Positions 10,656 to 21,900 of a DNA stretch of 64,000 nt are shown here, one piece after another. Made by a program: the position numbers and the translations under genes. The DNA is taken from NCBI GenBank assembly GCA_000611775.1, contig KK106984.1, positions 1,766,364 through 1,830,363 of the forward strand, read 5' to 3'. This DNA is from Umbilicaria muhlenbergii. Its lineage: Eukaryota; Ascomycota; Lecanoromycetes; Umbilicariales; Umbilicariaceae. Below the pieces are notes generated by a model, which saw only the letters and a program-made list of their open reading frames with translations, did not search any database and was not told where the DNA came from. Within the stretch, counting starts at the first letter, position 1, and every line of letters starts with the position of its first letter.

Positions 10656-11738
10656 TTAGCCACAAGCTCTAACCCCCAGCTCATTTTCAAACCCCCGAAC
10701 CTCCGCCCTCTCAAACAACCTCCCCATCAACCCAATCATCGCCCTTCTCCCTATCTGTCCCTCATCCTCCTCACCGCTATCTTCACCCATAGGCGCCATA
10801 ATCTTAACCCTTCCCTCCCTCGCCAACACAAAACCCCCACACGCCACTTTCGAAACGCCCACATCCTCATGCGCCATATCCAGCGCCAGATGCGCTTTCA
10901 AATAGGCTCCCAGCGCGCTCATAAAGGGTGTTCTAGCTCCCACGTCCTTGCCCGTCGCCATGCCTTTCCCTTTGATTAGAAATCCCAGCACGTCCTCCCT
11001 CCTGATCGTGACATCCAACGTCCGCAAACTAGGCGCTACGGGGCCACGGAATGCGAGGGTGATTTGTAAATCCTTTAGCAGTTTCGCCATGCTTCCCGCT
11101 CCCACGGGTGATATGTCCGCTAGGTAGCCTTCGAGTGACAAGGCGACGAAGGGGGATGAAAGGTGCATCTCTTCGATGCGGGTGTCGAAGGTAGTGGTCA
11201 AATAGTCTTGAAGAGCTGAGCGGAGGGGTGATGGCATGTGCATTAGCAGTAAGGGAAGGTGTTTTTCATCCTCTCCCTCTTCGCCTGAGCCGTCCGCCTC
11301 CTGCCTCATCCCGGCTCTCCTCTCTGCGTGACTCGGATTCCGCAGTAAGAGCGCCGTGTAACTCATCTTCTCGTACCGTAATTCAATCCACACACCCGCC
11401 GCCTCGTTCGCTGTTGTATCTCCTTGCTCTTCCTCATCCGCACCTTGTCCCCTTTCCCACGCTTCCTCTTTGGCCAGAAGTTTCCATTCACAGCTTTCCA
11501 ACCGTCCGGCGTTCACCAATCCATTGGCACTGTTCTCCAACCCGACGCGTACACCGCGCAAGACGTCGCCACGGAGGATCGATCGAAGACGCTGCGCGTG
11601 GCGGGTGAGTGCTGCGGGGGAGAGCGAAGGGAGGTTATGCAGCGGGGAGAGGCGATGGAGGGTGTAGGTTTTGTTGTAGAGTGGATATGTAGACTGTTCT
11701 GATTCTTGCGGGACCTGAGATAGTGGCGATGAAGCCAT
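10656..11738 (-). CDS. fta1: Kinetochore Sim4 complex subunit Fta1 (CENP-L homologue)
   Basis: A single exon of 360 residues. The N-terminus (YPLYNKTYTLHRLSPLHNLP) is the hallmark I recall of fungal Fta1 proteins, the counterpart of CENP-L and yeast Iml3. These belong to the constitutive centromere-associated network (Sim4/Mis6 complex) and pair with the CENP-N/Mis15 homologue at the inner kinetochore. Later conserved-looking segments include FVALSLEGYLADISPVGAG, LKDLQITLAFRGPVAPSLR and MSALGAYLKAHLALDM. An acidic, low-complexity insert (about residues 90-165) is probably disordered. The reading frame is intact. The start at 11738 is the only reasonable ATG before the conserved motif. Confidence 0.8.
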   Translation of the reverse strand: MASSPLSQVPQESEQSTYPLYNKTYTLHRLSPLHNLPSLSPAALTRHAQRLRSILRGDVLRGVRVGLENSANGLVNAGRLESCEWKLLAKEEAWERGQGADEEEQGDTTANEAAGVWIELRYEKMSYTALLLRNPSHAERRAGMRQEADGSGEEGEDEKHLPLLLMHMPSPLRSALQDYLTTTFDTRIEEMHLSSPFVALSLEGYLADISPVGAGSMAKLLKDLQITLAFRGPVAPSLRTLDVTIRREDVLGFLIKGKGMATGKDVGARTPFMSALGAYLKAHLALDMAHEDVGVSKVACGGFVLAREGRVKIMAPMGEDSGEEDEGQIGRRAMIGLMGRLFERAEVRGFENELGVRACG

Positions 11739-12576
11739 CTAGATTTTTGGGCTAGGTGAAAAGAATGCTTAGGGAGCTTCGGACGCGGCAAGACGTGTTT
11801 GTTGTCGGGGATGTGCAAACGGTGCAAACATGTCCGCGGCGGGAGAGTAGGACTACCTTACTCCCCACAGGACCTCGGTAATTTGTGGCTTACTCTATTC
11901 GGTAAAGCGTGCCATATTTGGCTAGCTTCCCTCCGCTCTCTGTTGTTTTTCCTTCCATGCCTCTTTTCCTTCAACGAGAATACATCTCCCTATCTTCTAG
12001 CTCCTCCGACAGCAAGTAGCCTATATCGCTTCTGAAAGGTTTGATAAGAAGATCAAGAAACATCGATGGAGCTAACACAAGGCCCAGGGAAAGTTCGACT
12101 GATCAAAAGGCTTGTAAACACTGATACGAAAGCAGGAGTCTTCCCAGTCCCTCGAAGTGTCATAATAAACCTTCAACCTCATTGAATGTATACATAATAG
12201 CTAGAGTGCAAATATAAGAGTCGTGAAATTGTTAATATCTACACTGGAGGACTTCTGCATCTCTTGATTCGATTCAGCACTCATCCTAGTCGCCACAAAA
12301 ACCAGGCTGGAGGAGGCTTCTGTAGACCAGAGTCGAGGAGCTTTGCTACATGTGAGTGTGCGATAGTGCAAAGACAGCAGGCGAAGCAGGGTCGGTTCGG
12401 GGAAAGGCCTTGGTCCATAATATGGTAGTATGGCTGTGTTGTACCAAAGCGTAACGGGTCCCTCAAAAGGGAGACCGTCTTTGTGCTTCCACACTTGTAA
12501 CTACCTGTCTCTCTGACCGAGCTATTTGTTTCCAAGCGCTGGGCATTTTATTCGTGCACAAGGTGGCGATAGTTGT
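11739..12576. other. Intergenic region
   Basis: About 840 bases between two minus-strand genes; it includes the fta1 promoter and the 3' flank of the next gene. Short open frames near 12200-12535 have no recognisable content. Confidence 0.5.
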
Positions 12577-13554
12577 TCAAAATTCATTGTCGGATATGTC
12601 TCCGGCAGGTGTCTCAAGGTTTCCAACTTCAGTACACGTTATCTCGTAGCTCTCGTCGCCATCCAAGTCTAAGATGATGCCACTGTCGTCACCTTTGGCA
12701 CCTCGAAACGTCCATTTCGGCGCCTTTGAGGTATCTCTCAAATGCTGTCCAGACCTGGAGAACCTCGTATATCGGAAATGCAACCCTCCAAGGAAAACGA
12801 CTTTCCTATCCCCTTCTTGCGCTTGCGAGTGTATCCATCCGCTGTCGGCGCTGCTTTCGTACCAGTCTGCATCAGGGCCTAGCTCGCCCGCTCCAACCAC
12901 CTTCGCTTTGAATCCAATAGTGATTTGTTTCTCTTTTGCTGTCCATGCATTCAATGAACACCTTGCCGTAGAATAAATCCATCTTACCACCAAGAGCCCA
13001 TGTTCCCGAAGCTCTGGCCGCATATGCAATAATGTCGCCGAATTCTCGGCCACCCATTCTCGGAATGGTCGATCAAAGTAGAGTGACTCTCGCCAGACGG
13101 GCGATTCGGTCATCAAGATAGCGCCAAATTCGTTTTCGGAGGAGTAGCGGTACACCACAGCAGCTTCGACGGGAATTCCTAGTGCAGATGGCCTTAATAC
13201 CTGGTGTGTCAGATACATGCCATTCTCACAATAGAGAGAGGCTTACGAAGCACCGGCTTCGGCACCTAGACGTCGCCCTTTGACAGCTTCTGAACACTTG
13301 GGTCCCCACGAGATGTCGCGATCGTCCGGCGCAACCTCTAACGATTCTCGTGGAGTGGTCAATCCTTTCTTCTGCAGCTCCTCCGGCTTGTTCAAGTCGG
13401 CGACAGGGTTCCATTGCCCGTGCTGGTCGATGTAGCCGCACACACCAGGCTTGATGATGGTTCTGGATGCCGGCTCGTATAGTGGGTACCCATAGTCGTG
13501 GCGCTTGCTCATCTGCCGGGCATAGATTTCGTGCAATTTCTCTGGTGGCGACAT
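12577..13554 (-). CDS. Uncharacterised protein, candidate gasdermin-like pore former
   Basis: Two exons, 13247-13554 and 12577-13192, giving 307 residues. The donor is GTAAGC; the AAG acceptor is chosen because it alone keeps the frame (2+1). The N-terminus (YARQMSKRHDYGYPLYEPAS, CGYIDQHGQWNPVADLN) is followed by a mixed helix/strand part: FREWVAENSATLLHMRPEL, then HGLLVVRWIYSTARCSLNAW, ITIGFKAKVVGAGELG and KVVFLGGLHFRYTRF. The tail is acidic (about the last 45 residues). There is no signal peptide or membrane helix. The long strand after a helical segment and the conserved-looking strand near the end recall the gasdermin N-terminal fold. The divergent neighbour encodes a CHAT protease-like protein, and fungal gasdermin genes are known to pair with CHAT or subtilase genes. 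Both points are suggestive only; no domain is proven. Confidence 0.55.
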
Positions 13555-13983
13555 GACTTTGAAGCTATTCTTGAGCTAGACGAAACCACATTTCGCTGAG
13601 GTTTATCCTCGAAGGTTCCAACCGTCTTATGTTGGGCATCTCTATTAGCTGCGGTTAGATTGCCAAGGCAGCAGGCTTACTCATCCTTCTTCTTTTGTAA
13701 ACTGGCACTGCAAGTCAGAAGAGTACATTATGCGTCTTTGAGGCTCGCTCAAGGCGTTCGAGTCAGTTAATTCAAGATCAGGGATGAAGCCAAATACGGT
13801 CCTGCTTTGAACACGATACGAAGCCTGGTATATGGTGCGTACAGAGGTTCATGGCCTGGCCAGACCTAGTGATTATGTCCTAATGGAGATTCAGGTAGTC
13901 AACGTGTCTGTGGCCGAGTTATACAGCGGTTCCCTTCAAGGTTCTAAATCGTTAAGCAAGAAGAGCGTACCTCCGTGGCAAAC
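13555..13983. promoter_or_regulatory. Divergent promoter shared by the 307-residue protein and the TPR-CHAT gene
   Basis: 429 bp separate the two start codons, so the genes share a bidirectional intergenic region. That is compatible with joint expression. An open frame at 13832-14188 overlaps the CHAT start in another frame and is treated as a shadow. Confidence 0.45.
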
Positions 13984-16900
13984 ATGTCCACTACCCTCTG
14001 CAATGACGACTACATATGGGCTCACTGTTCTCCGTCTACGCTTGCTGTCATTTCGCAAATTGACGGCCCTGAAGATGACTTGGCAAGCAACCTCTGGCAA
14101 CAAGCCCAGATTGCAGGAAAGCAGGCCCATAGAACAGACTTTCCAGAGGACTTTGACCGAGCCATTGCTCTTGGGGCCTTGGCGATAAAATACCTGGAGA
14201 AGAAGTCCGTAAAGGCCAACTTCCGTCAATACGGCTACAATTGGTGCTATCTTCTAGAGAAGAAATGGCTCATGTCCGGAGACGATGCGGACAAAGCCCA
14301 CCTCATAGCTGGATGGACCAAATTCCTAGAGACAGGGTCTTTACACTATTCAGACTGGTATCGAAGCCTTGATACCGAGAATCTACAATCTAGACATGGT
14401 TACCAGAAGATGTCGAACGAGGAAAACTGGAAGAAATGTTATCAGATCGCTGAGATCATGATCCTAGCTACTCATGGCAGATGCGACGAAGCATACGCGA
14501 CAAGTCAGCTCGGGATCTTGGCTTATGCAAGAGGGTTCAGTGCGTCAGATGTTGCAACTAGAAAGACCATGTTCGAAGCAAGTCTTAGCTACCAGGAGAA
14601 AGCAGTCTCGTTGCTCAAAACAGATGAACCTGTCAATCATGGAATATACTACGGGCACATTGCCTACAGTCACGCAAATCTGTGGGAAATTGAGCAAATA
14701 AAGTTCACAGAGCGTCTGCAACATTGCAATACCGCTATCGAGTACTTCGAGAAGACTGTTCACCTCCTGGGTAGTGAAAATGGAGCATGGAAGGGATGCT
14801 CCGATAGGCTCGCACGATTATACTGGGCTAGATGGAAAGAGAGCTACAAAGACAATGATGCTGACTCTGGAATCAGGGTCTTCGAATCGATACTGGATAT
14901 CCATCCCAATGATCCACATGCCCAGAGTGGTTTAGCCGAGCTTTACAGCCAGCGAGCAAACACCATGGTCATGTCGAATGTTCAGCGCCGAAGGGAGACG
15001 GACAAATCTTTGCAGTTGCTAGAAAATGTGATTGTCCAAACAGCACTGACCGATGAAGCTTTACCGTCTCGACTCGGAAAGTGTAGCAACGTGCTTAAAG
15101 ATCGCTTTGCATATGATGGATCCGTACACGATATTGATGTCGCAATTGAGTTGCAGAAAGCCGCGCTTGGCTTGCCACAAACACCTCAAGGAAGTCTTTG
15201 GTTTCATTATGCGCAACTGAGCTCCTACTGGAAGACGAGATATCATCATACTAGGATCCAATCTGACTTGACCTCAGGAGAAGAAGCCGCCCGTGACGCT
15301 CTCAAAGCCGCTGGACGTACGCCTGTTTGCCGGGCAAGAGGATTGGAAGAGCTAGCATGTATCCAGTGTATCTCCTACCAATTTGGAGTCTCCCAAAAAA
15401 ATGAAGTAATTGATGATGCAATCTCAAATTTCCGCCAGGCTATGGAGTTGCGGCCTGACTGGCGGTCTGTTTCATTATTGCGCAATCTTGGCGGAGCCTT
15501 ACTGATAAAGTTCGATCGTGGTGGCAGCTATCAAGCAGCCTCTGAAGGCATCAATTACCTCAGGGAGGCTGTTGACATTCTTCGACGATTGAGTGGCAAG
15601 GGAAACAACCAAGATGAGATTGGTACAATATCAATTCTAGCTAATGCTTTAGTCAAGCGATATCAAAGGTTTCCTGGTCTGGGAGATTTAGACGAGGCTA
15701 TTCGTCTTTACCGAACTATCCTGAAAATCATTGACGAGGAGCACGTCAAATCAACTGATTACGTCGTCGATCTATGCTTCGCGCTTGGGCTTCGTTACGA
15801 GATAACACGGGATGACGCAGATATTGCAGAAGCGCAACAGCGAGCCGAAACTGCCATCTCGTATTTGAATGAGCGAACATCCCCAAGTGAACGCTATCGC
15901 CTCGAGACTGCGCTCGGGATTGCCTTTTTGAGGAGATATAATGTCAAAGAAGACTTGGATTCCATCGCGGCGGCATTTACACACTTCAAAAAATGCCTGG
16001 AGCCCACGTCTTCGGCTGAAATGAGAGAAGCAGCGACGGCAAACCTTGCGCAGGCTTTTCGGCTCAGAGCTATCTCGACAAAAGCCAAGAATGATTATCT
16101 CGAGGCAACTCAATTCTACTTTCATCTTTTATCCGAACGCAAAAACAGCTCTACACTGCCAGACTCCTCCGTTCTAGAATGTATGGCCGAGGTCGCTTGG
16201 TCGTACTGGATACACGACGGAGGTCCTAATTCGACCGAGGCGCGCACTGCTGGATTAGTTTCTCTAAGAGCATTTTGTCAGTTCCTTCAGCACAAGCAAG
16301 TCAAAACAGACACGAAAATCGGCGCTGCAGCTAAGGCTTCCCAACTATCCTATCTCCTCGAGAAGGATCTTGAGGGTGCAAGAAGGTATGGCAAGTTGGC
16401 TCTTGATAGCTTAATAGAAGCTGCCATGCTAGGTCTCAGCCGATTAGATCATCTTCGCATTGTGAAACGTTTCTCATACATTCCCAGCAGTAACTTGTGC
16501 TACTCCATTCTAGGGGGAGAGGCTCCGGAGAAGGCACTTCAAGATTTTGAAAGCGCACGCAGTCTGATATGGAATCGCCTGTTGAATGACAAAAGCCCTG
16601 TTGATGATTTGAAAGTTAATCATGCTGAGCTTGCACAACGATTTGAAGAGCTGCGCATTCAACTAGCTGAATCAAGAGAGCCAATCTCATGTCTGGACAC
16701 GGATCGAATGAAATTCACAGCTCCTGATTACTATAAAACTGCACTTGAATACACTGAGCTACTCAACCAAATCAGAATGCGACACGGCTTTGAGGACTTT
16801 CTCCTCACACCAAGTAATATCCGAGACATGCAAGACTTCGCACGCGATGGACCAATTGTGGTGGTGAACCTTACACCATGGTACAGTCACGCCATTCTCC

Positions 16901-17925
16901 TTCACGGCACTAAAGTCCAGAACATTGAGCTACCGGTGCGAGATCACAATGGTAAAGACTATCATGATGGGTTTGAGGTCGCCCTCAAGAAAGTTTCGCA
17001 GGATCTACCCGCAGCAACGAACATTCTTGGTCAAGTAATGCAGTTACTGTGGGATGGCATCGCCAAGCCCATTCTAGATGCCTTGGGCTTCGAGAAGCCT
17101 ACGGGTGGGGGCCCACTCCCTCGAATGTGGTGGGTCACCACGGGCTGGCTTAACGTGCTGCCTATACACTCTGCGGCAACCTTCTCGGACTTTCCAGGGG
17201 GAACTATTGTCGACTCCGTCATGGATCGTGTGGTGTCATCTTATGTACCAAACCTAAGAGCGCTGAAGTTCGCGCGCAAAAGACGTGACGCAATCTTAGA
17301 AGATGTTCAATCCCCAAGTCTTGGAAACGCGCTATTTGTCCAGATGCCGGAGACACCTGGCCATGATCCACTCCCAAACGCCGAAAAAGAGGTCGACGAG
17401 GCCGCCAGAATTGTCGAGAAATTTTACACATGCGTTAGAAGCGACCGACCTATGCGGAAGCAAGTCTTGCGAGAGATGAAAAGAGTATCGATGATGCATT
17501 TCGTGTGTCACGGCATCGCAGACGGGGACGACCCGACCAAAAGCCGGCTTCTTCTATCAGATCATGTGAGATCCCCCTTTGATGTTCGCGCGTGCCACAA
17601 AGCAGAACTCGACAAATGCCGGCTGGCATATCTTTCCGCTTGCGAGACCGCCATGACCAAGAACTTGGCGCTCAAGGACGAAGGAATTCATATTGCTAAT
17701 GCTGTTCTCATGGCTGGGGTGCCAGATGTCATTGCTACTTGGTGGCAGGTGGTAGACGAAGCGTCTGTGAGCGTGGCGTCTGGCTTTTACGAGAACCTCA
17801 TTGATGACTGTGGGGGCTTTGATACTGCCCGATCTGCAAGGGCGATTCATGCGGCCGCAAAGGCGGTACGTGACCGAGGTACTAATCCTTTTATATGGGC
17901 GGCGTATGTGCACTTCGGTGCTTGA
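13984..17925 (+). CDS. TPR-CHAT domain protein (caspase-like peptidase fold)
   Basis: A single exon of 1,313 residues; the first in-frame ATG is at 13984. Residues about 20-880 are alpha-helical, TPR-like repeats (for example FDRAIALGALAIKYLEK, LDEAIRLYRTILKIIDEE, KNDYLEATQFYFHLL). Residues about 930-1313 form a CHAT domain: RDGPIVVVNLTPWYSHAILL, then SMMHFVCHGIADGDD with His1176 and CRLAYLSACETA with Cys1220, ending ATWWQVVDEASVSVASGFYE and NPFIWAAYVHFGA. The His-Cys dyad needed by active CHAT peptidases (separase/caspase clan) is present. In bacteria CHAT proteins cleave gasdermins or act in CRISPR-guided proteolysis. In fungi they are linked to gasdermin-like genes and NLRs. The substrate here is unknown; the 307-residue neighbour is the obvious candidate. 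Confidence 0.88.
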   Translation: MSTTLCNDDYIWAHCSPSTLAVISQIDGPEDDLASNLWQQAQIAGKQAHRTDFPEDFDRAIALGALAIKYLEKKSVKANFRQYGYNWCYLLEKKWLMSGDDADKAHLIAGWTKFLETGSLHYSDWYRSLDTENLQSRHGYQKMSNEENWKKCYQIAEIMILATHGRCDEAYATSQLGILAYARGFSASDVATRKTMFEASLSYQEKAVSLLKTDEPVNHGIYYGHIAYSHANLWEIEQIKFTERLQHCNTAIEYFEKTVHLLGSENGAWKGCSDRLARLYWARWKESYKDNDADSGIRVFESILDIHPNDPHAQSGLAELYSQRANTMVMSNVQRRRETDKSLQLLENVIVQTALTDEALPSRLGKCSNVLKDRFAYDGSVHDIDVAIELQKAALGLPQTPQGSLWFHYAQLSSYWKTRYHHTRIQSDLTSGEEAARDALKAAGRTPVCRARGLEELACIQCISYQFGVSQKNEVIDDAISNFRQAMELRPDWRSVSLLRNLGGALLIKFDRGGSYQAASEGINYLREAVDILRRLSGKGNNQDEIGTISILANALVKRYQRFPGLGDLDEAIRLYRTILKIIDEEHVKSTDYVVDLCFALGLRYEITRDDADIAEAQQRAETAISYLNERTSPSERYRLETALGIAFLRRYNVKEDLDSIAAAFTHFKKCLEPTSSAEMREAATANLAQAFRLRAISTKAKNDYLEATQFYFHLLSERKNSSTLPDSSVLECMAEVAWSYWIHDGGPNSTEARTAGLVSLRAFCQFLQHKQVKTDTKIGAAAKASQLSYLLEKDLEGARRYGKLALDSLIEAAMLGLSRLDHLRIVKRFSYIPSSNLCYSILGGEAPEKALQDFESARSLIWNRLLNDKSPVDDLKVNHAELAQRFEELRIQLAESREPISCLDTDRMKFTAPDYYKTALEYTELLNQIRMRHGFEDFLLTPSNIRDMQDFARDGPIVVVNLTPWYSHAILLHGTKVQNIELPVRDHNGKDYHDGFEVALKKVSQDLPAATNILGQVMQLLWDGIAKPILDALGFEKPTGGGPLPRMWWVTTGWLNVLPIHSAATFSDFPGGTIVDSVMDRVVSSYVPNLRALKFARKRRDAILEDVQSPSLGNALFVQMPETPGHDPLPNAEKEVDEAARIVEKFYTCVRSDRPMRKQVLREMKRVSMMHFVCHGIADGDDPTKSRLLLSDHVRSPFDVRACHKAELDKCRLAYLSACETAMTKNLALKDEGIHIANAVLMAGVPDVIATWWQVVDEASVSVASGFYENLIDDCGGFDTARSARAIHAAAKAVRDRGTNPFIWAAYVHFGA

Positions 17926-18932
17926 GTGGGGAGCTTTCTAATTGGGGCATTGCATAATGTGAAAGATACCGAGCCATACAGTGAAGTATTCATTCCAGGA
18001 TAATACAATGTCTTTTTCATTACGTTTCGAACAATAATCGCTTGGAACTATTCAAGGCACTTCGGCCCATGAGAGGAAAGAACCTGTTCTGCTTGAAGCT
18101 GTGACTGCAGCTGCAGTTTTCTTGTTAATCCTCCTCCCTCCAGCGAACCGTCGTGTATATCCCGTGAACCACAAAAGTACGCGGCCCTCCAGACTTACGC
18201 TTAGGGATGCCTAAGACACAAGGGACTACCAGGCAAATGGTCTTACACAGTGGCAGCAAATTCCTCCTCAGAGAGAGCCTCGGCGTCAATTGCCTCCCAT
18301 CTCGACTCTGTACCATATCATGTCTGCCCCGTATGGTCACTTTGGTTGCTTAGACGACTCGAAATTGAGAACCTGCCATGCGGCCTCAAGGTCTGGGAAT
18401 AGTATTGTGCATCAGACGCGGACTTTTAGTTTTTGAGAATCGCTGATTGTAGGGGTTTCTAGATCTGCACATCTCAAGCACCGGTACGGCAGCAGTCTGG
18501 CAGCCGCGTTCTAGGGCAATTATTCTACGCGGCCATCTTATATAGTCCTGCAACAAGGAGATTACTGTTCAATACTGTTCGGTTGGATTCCTGGATCAGA
18601 TGCTAGAATGAATTCGAAGGCCGCCTGGAACGGCATTGAGATCATGCAAATCTGACGCGTTCGCAACTGCACACGAAGTATGCGCATGAGCAGAGGGGGT
18701 TGAAGCAGTGGCGAGGTCGTTGACAGCTCACGCGAAGCACGCTGTGATATCATTGGTTCTTCTACAATGTTGCCTCTGCGGGCTGCGTATGCTTCATGCG
18801 TGAAAGGCAGTACTATCCTTTGCTAATCTTCTAGATACAGAAAGAAAGTGAATGGGTGAAACATAAGAGAAGTACCCGCTATGCTGGTGGGTGAGGAGTT
18901 GGGTGATGCTGTTGAATCAACGCTTGTTACGA
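17926..18932. other. Intergenic, tail-to-tail between CHAT and NLR genes
   Basis: About 1 kb between the convergent 3' ends. Short frames (18125-18340, 18562-18753) have no recognisable domain. No mobile element ends seen. Confidence 0.5.
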
Positions 18933-21900
18933 TTAGCCTGTGCCCTTCGCGTCACGCTCAGCGCCATGCTCCAGCAGCAGCTTGACCACTACCTCATGCC
19001 CATTCTCTGCCGCCCATGACAGTGCTGTCCGTTCATACATCCTGTCCTTTGAGTTGACCTCAGCGCCATGCTCCAGCAGCAGCTTGACCACTACCTCATG
19101 CCCATTCTCTGCCGCCCATGACAGTGCTGTCCGTTCATACATCCTGTCCTTTGAGTTGACCTCAGCGCCATGCTCCAGCAGCAGCTTGACCACTACCTCA
19201 TGCCCATTCTCTGCCGCCCATGACAGTGCTGTCCGTTCATACATCCTGTCCTTTGAGTTGACCTCAGCGCCATGCTCCAGCAGCAGCTTGACTATTGCCT
19301 CATGCCCACGCTCTGCTGCCCGTGACAGTGCTGTCCGTCCATTATTGTTCTTTGAGTCAACTTCAGCGCCATGCTCCAGCAGCAGCTTGACTATTGCCTC
19401 ATGCCCACGCTCTGCTGCCCGTGACAGTGCTGTCCGTCCATTATTGTCCTTTGAGTTGACCTCAGCACCATGCTTCAGCAGCAGCTTGACTATTGCCTCA
19501 TGCCCACGCTCTGCTGCCCATGACAGTGCTGTCCGTCCATAATTGCCTCTTGAGTCAACTTCAGCGCCATGCTTCAGCAGCAGCTTGACTATTGCCTCAT
19601 GCCCACGGTCTGCTGCCCGTGACAGTGCTGTCCGTCCATTATTGTTCTTTGAGTCAACTTCAGCGCCATGCTTCAGCAGCAGCTTGACTATTGCCTCATG
19701 TCCACCCTCTGCTGCCCATGACAGTGCTGTCCGTCCATAATTGCCTCTTGAGTCAACTTCAGCGCCATGCTCCAGCAGCAGCTTGACTACTGCCTCATGT
19801 CCATTTTCTGCTGCAAGATGTAGTGCTGTCTTTCCGTCACTTCCACTCACATTAACGTCGCATGTTTTATTGAGAAAGTAGCTGAGGATTTCTATGAATC
19901 CAAAGGAGGCCGCATATGCTATTCCTGGAACAGATGACGGATATCCTTGACTCCAACCCCTAAATTTATATATCGCAACTGTGGTCCTAGCCTGAATAGC
20001 ACACTCAGTCACTATGCTATTATTGAGAAATTCCAGGATATCAGTTGACAGCGCCTTTTCTGGTGGGCCTTGTGCGTGAACGCCCCAGTTCTGAGCAGCG
20101 TAACGTAGAAGTGGGTTGTTTTGTAGACGATCTTCCATCGCCTCATCCCTAGAGCATGGACCATCCATGAAAGTGTCAAGTGAGATGTAAGTCAGACATG
20201 CTTTTGCAATGTCTACTTGAGCATTTGGAAACTCCTCTACTCGTCTCTGCTCAAAGTATTCCTGGGTAGTGTAATGCACTAGGCGGATGATGTCGCTTTC
20301 TTCGTCAATGATTACAATGCCAGCGCAGACAGTCAGCAAGAGATCTCTGTCGGGCAGTCCGTCCTCCTCGAGATATCTTTCTGCAGGCTCGAGGTTCATG
20401 ACTGCAATGGCTTCCCGCATTTCCTCTACTTTCAATGGCCTTGTGGCAAATGAAATCCAAGTCAGAATCCTCTGTGCCAATCGGGCATCGTCTTTATTTT
20501 GGCTTCTGATCCGTTTAAGAGCCTCGTCGTAGGTCTCATTCAGCTTTTCGGGTAGTCTTTCTAATGCCAAGCGGACAGCTTTGCGGTCATGCTTCTCTCC
20601 CAAAGATTCGATGTGCAGCCGGGCAAGGAGGAACCTTTATATATGATCAGTCACTATATGTTATAGATGAGTGCACATAGAGTACGTACATCCCCTGAGC
20701 TTTACTAGCAAGTTTTGATTCAATCTTTTCCTGAAGACTTGGGTCTGCTTTCACAAATTTCTTAAGCCTTTCCCTCCTGTTAATCTGGGCGCGAATGTAG
20801 GCTCTAACATCTGCATCGTTTGCTTGGATCTCAATTTGAATAGAACCTCCGAACAACTGCTCGATGTTTGCATTATGTCGGGAGGTACCCATCAGATGTA
20901 GGCTTGATGGCAGCTTCTGAATCTCAGCGATGAGATCACTTCTGATAACCTCGCTGCTCTCGTCCAAGGCGTCAACTACAATGAAGACCTTTGAGAATTT
21001 GCTGGCTGTAGAGTGAAGTAGCTTGGAAAATTCAGCTAGACTTGGTCGACTACTCCGGCGTGTATGCTCTTCCCAGAGCGAGCGCACTTCATCAGGCACA
21101 CATGATTGCTGTTCGACAAGCTGTCGAAGAAGACTTGAGATCAGATTGATGAGTGTTTGCTTTTCTTGTTCTTTGTAGTCGCAATATATGAACGCTATAC
21201 CAATGTTGCTTGTTGAGTATTTACGCTGGAGGAGATCGATGACAGTTGATCTGATTATATTAGACTTTGAATTAATAGTGCAGTGGTTCTACATACGCAA
21301 GTATGGTTTTACCTGCCCCAGCTTGTGAACCAGTTAGTAGAGGAACGAACTTTGGAGCTGTTTCATAGGAGCTTCTTACGTAGTCCGGGACACCACAACG
21401 TCCGCTCCTGTCCGTCAAGCCAACGCTTGAACGCATCCATGTTCCGAAACCAGCTTCCAGTTCCATCGTGCTGCTGACTCAAGACGTCGATCTGCTTAGA
21501 TGAGAAGTTCAAATCCGACAGCCAAGCCACCACTGCTTGACGTTCTTCCTTCAAGCGCAGCTCAGCTTCTCGACACTGTTGATCTAATGGATGCCCTGTG
21601 TTAAACGCTGCAAACACGATATTGGACAGGCTGAAAAATATCATTACCTTTCTGATTGATCTGCAGCTCTGTAACGCCGTCCGTAATTGCAAGGATATCG
21701 TTGCCGAGCTTACACACATTAGCATTGACGTCTGTAACATCCGCCTTTATTGCCAGTGAGAGTCCCCTTTGATACTATCAGTACTCAAATCCATCACCAA
21801 AGACCAGAAACCCACATGTGATCCCTTTGCAGAGCCAGCTGTACAAGTGACTTTACTCTCTCAATCTTGGCCAAGGTTTCCATGATCTCTTTCTTCTCGA

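Noticed and set aside
18940-19740. Plus-strand frames antisense to the ankyrin repeats (200 and 65 codons)
   Set aside because: Shadow of the repetitive coding strand; the minus strand has clear ankyrin residues.
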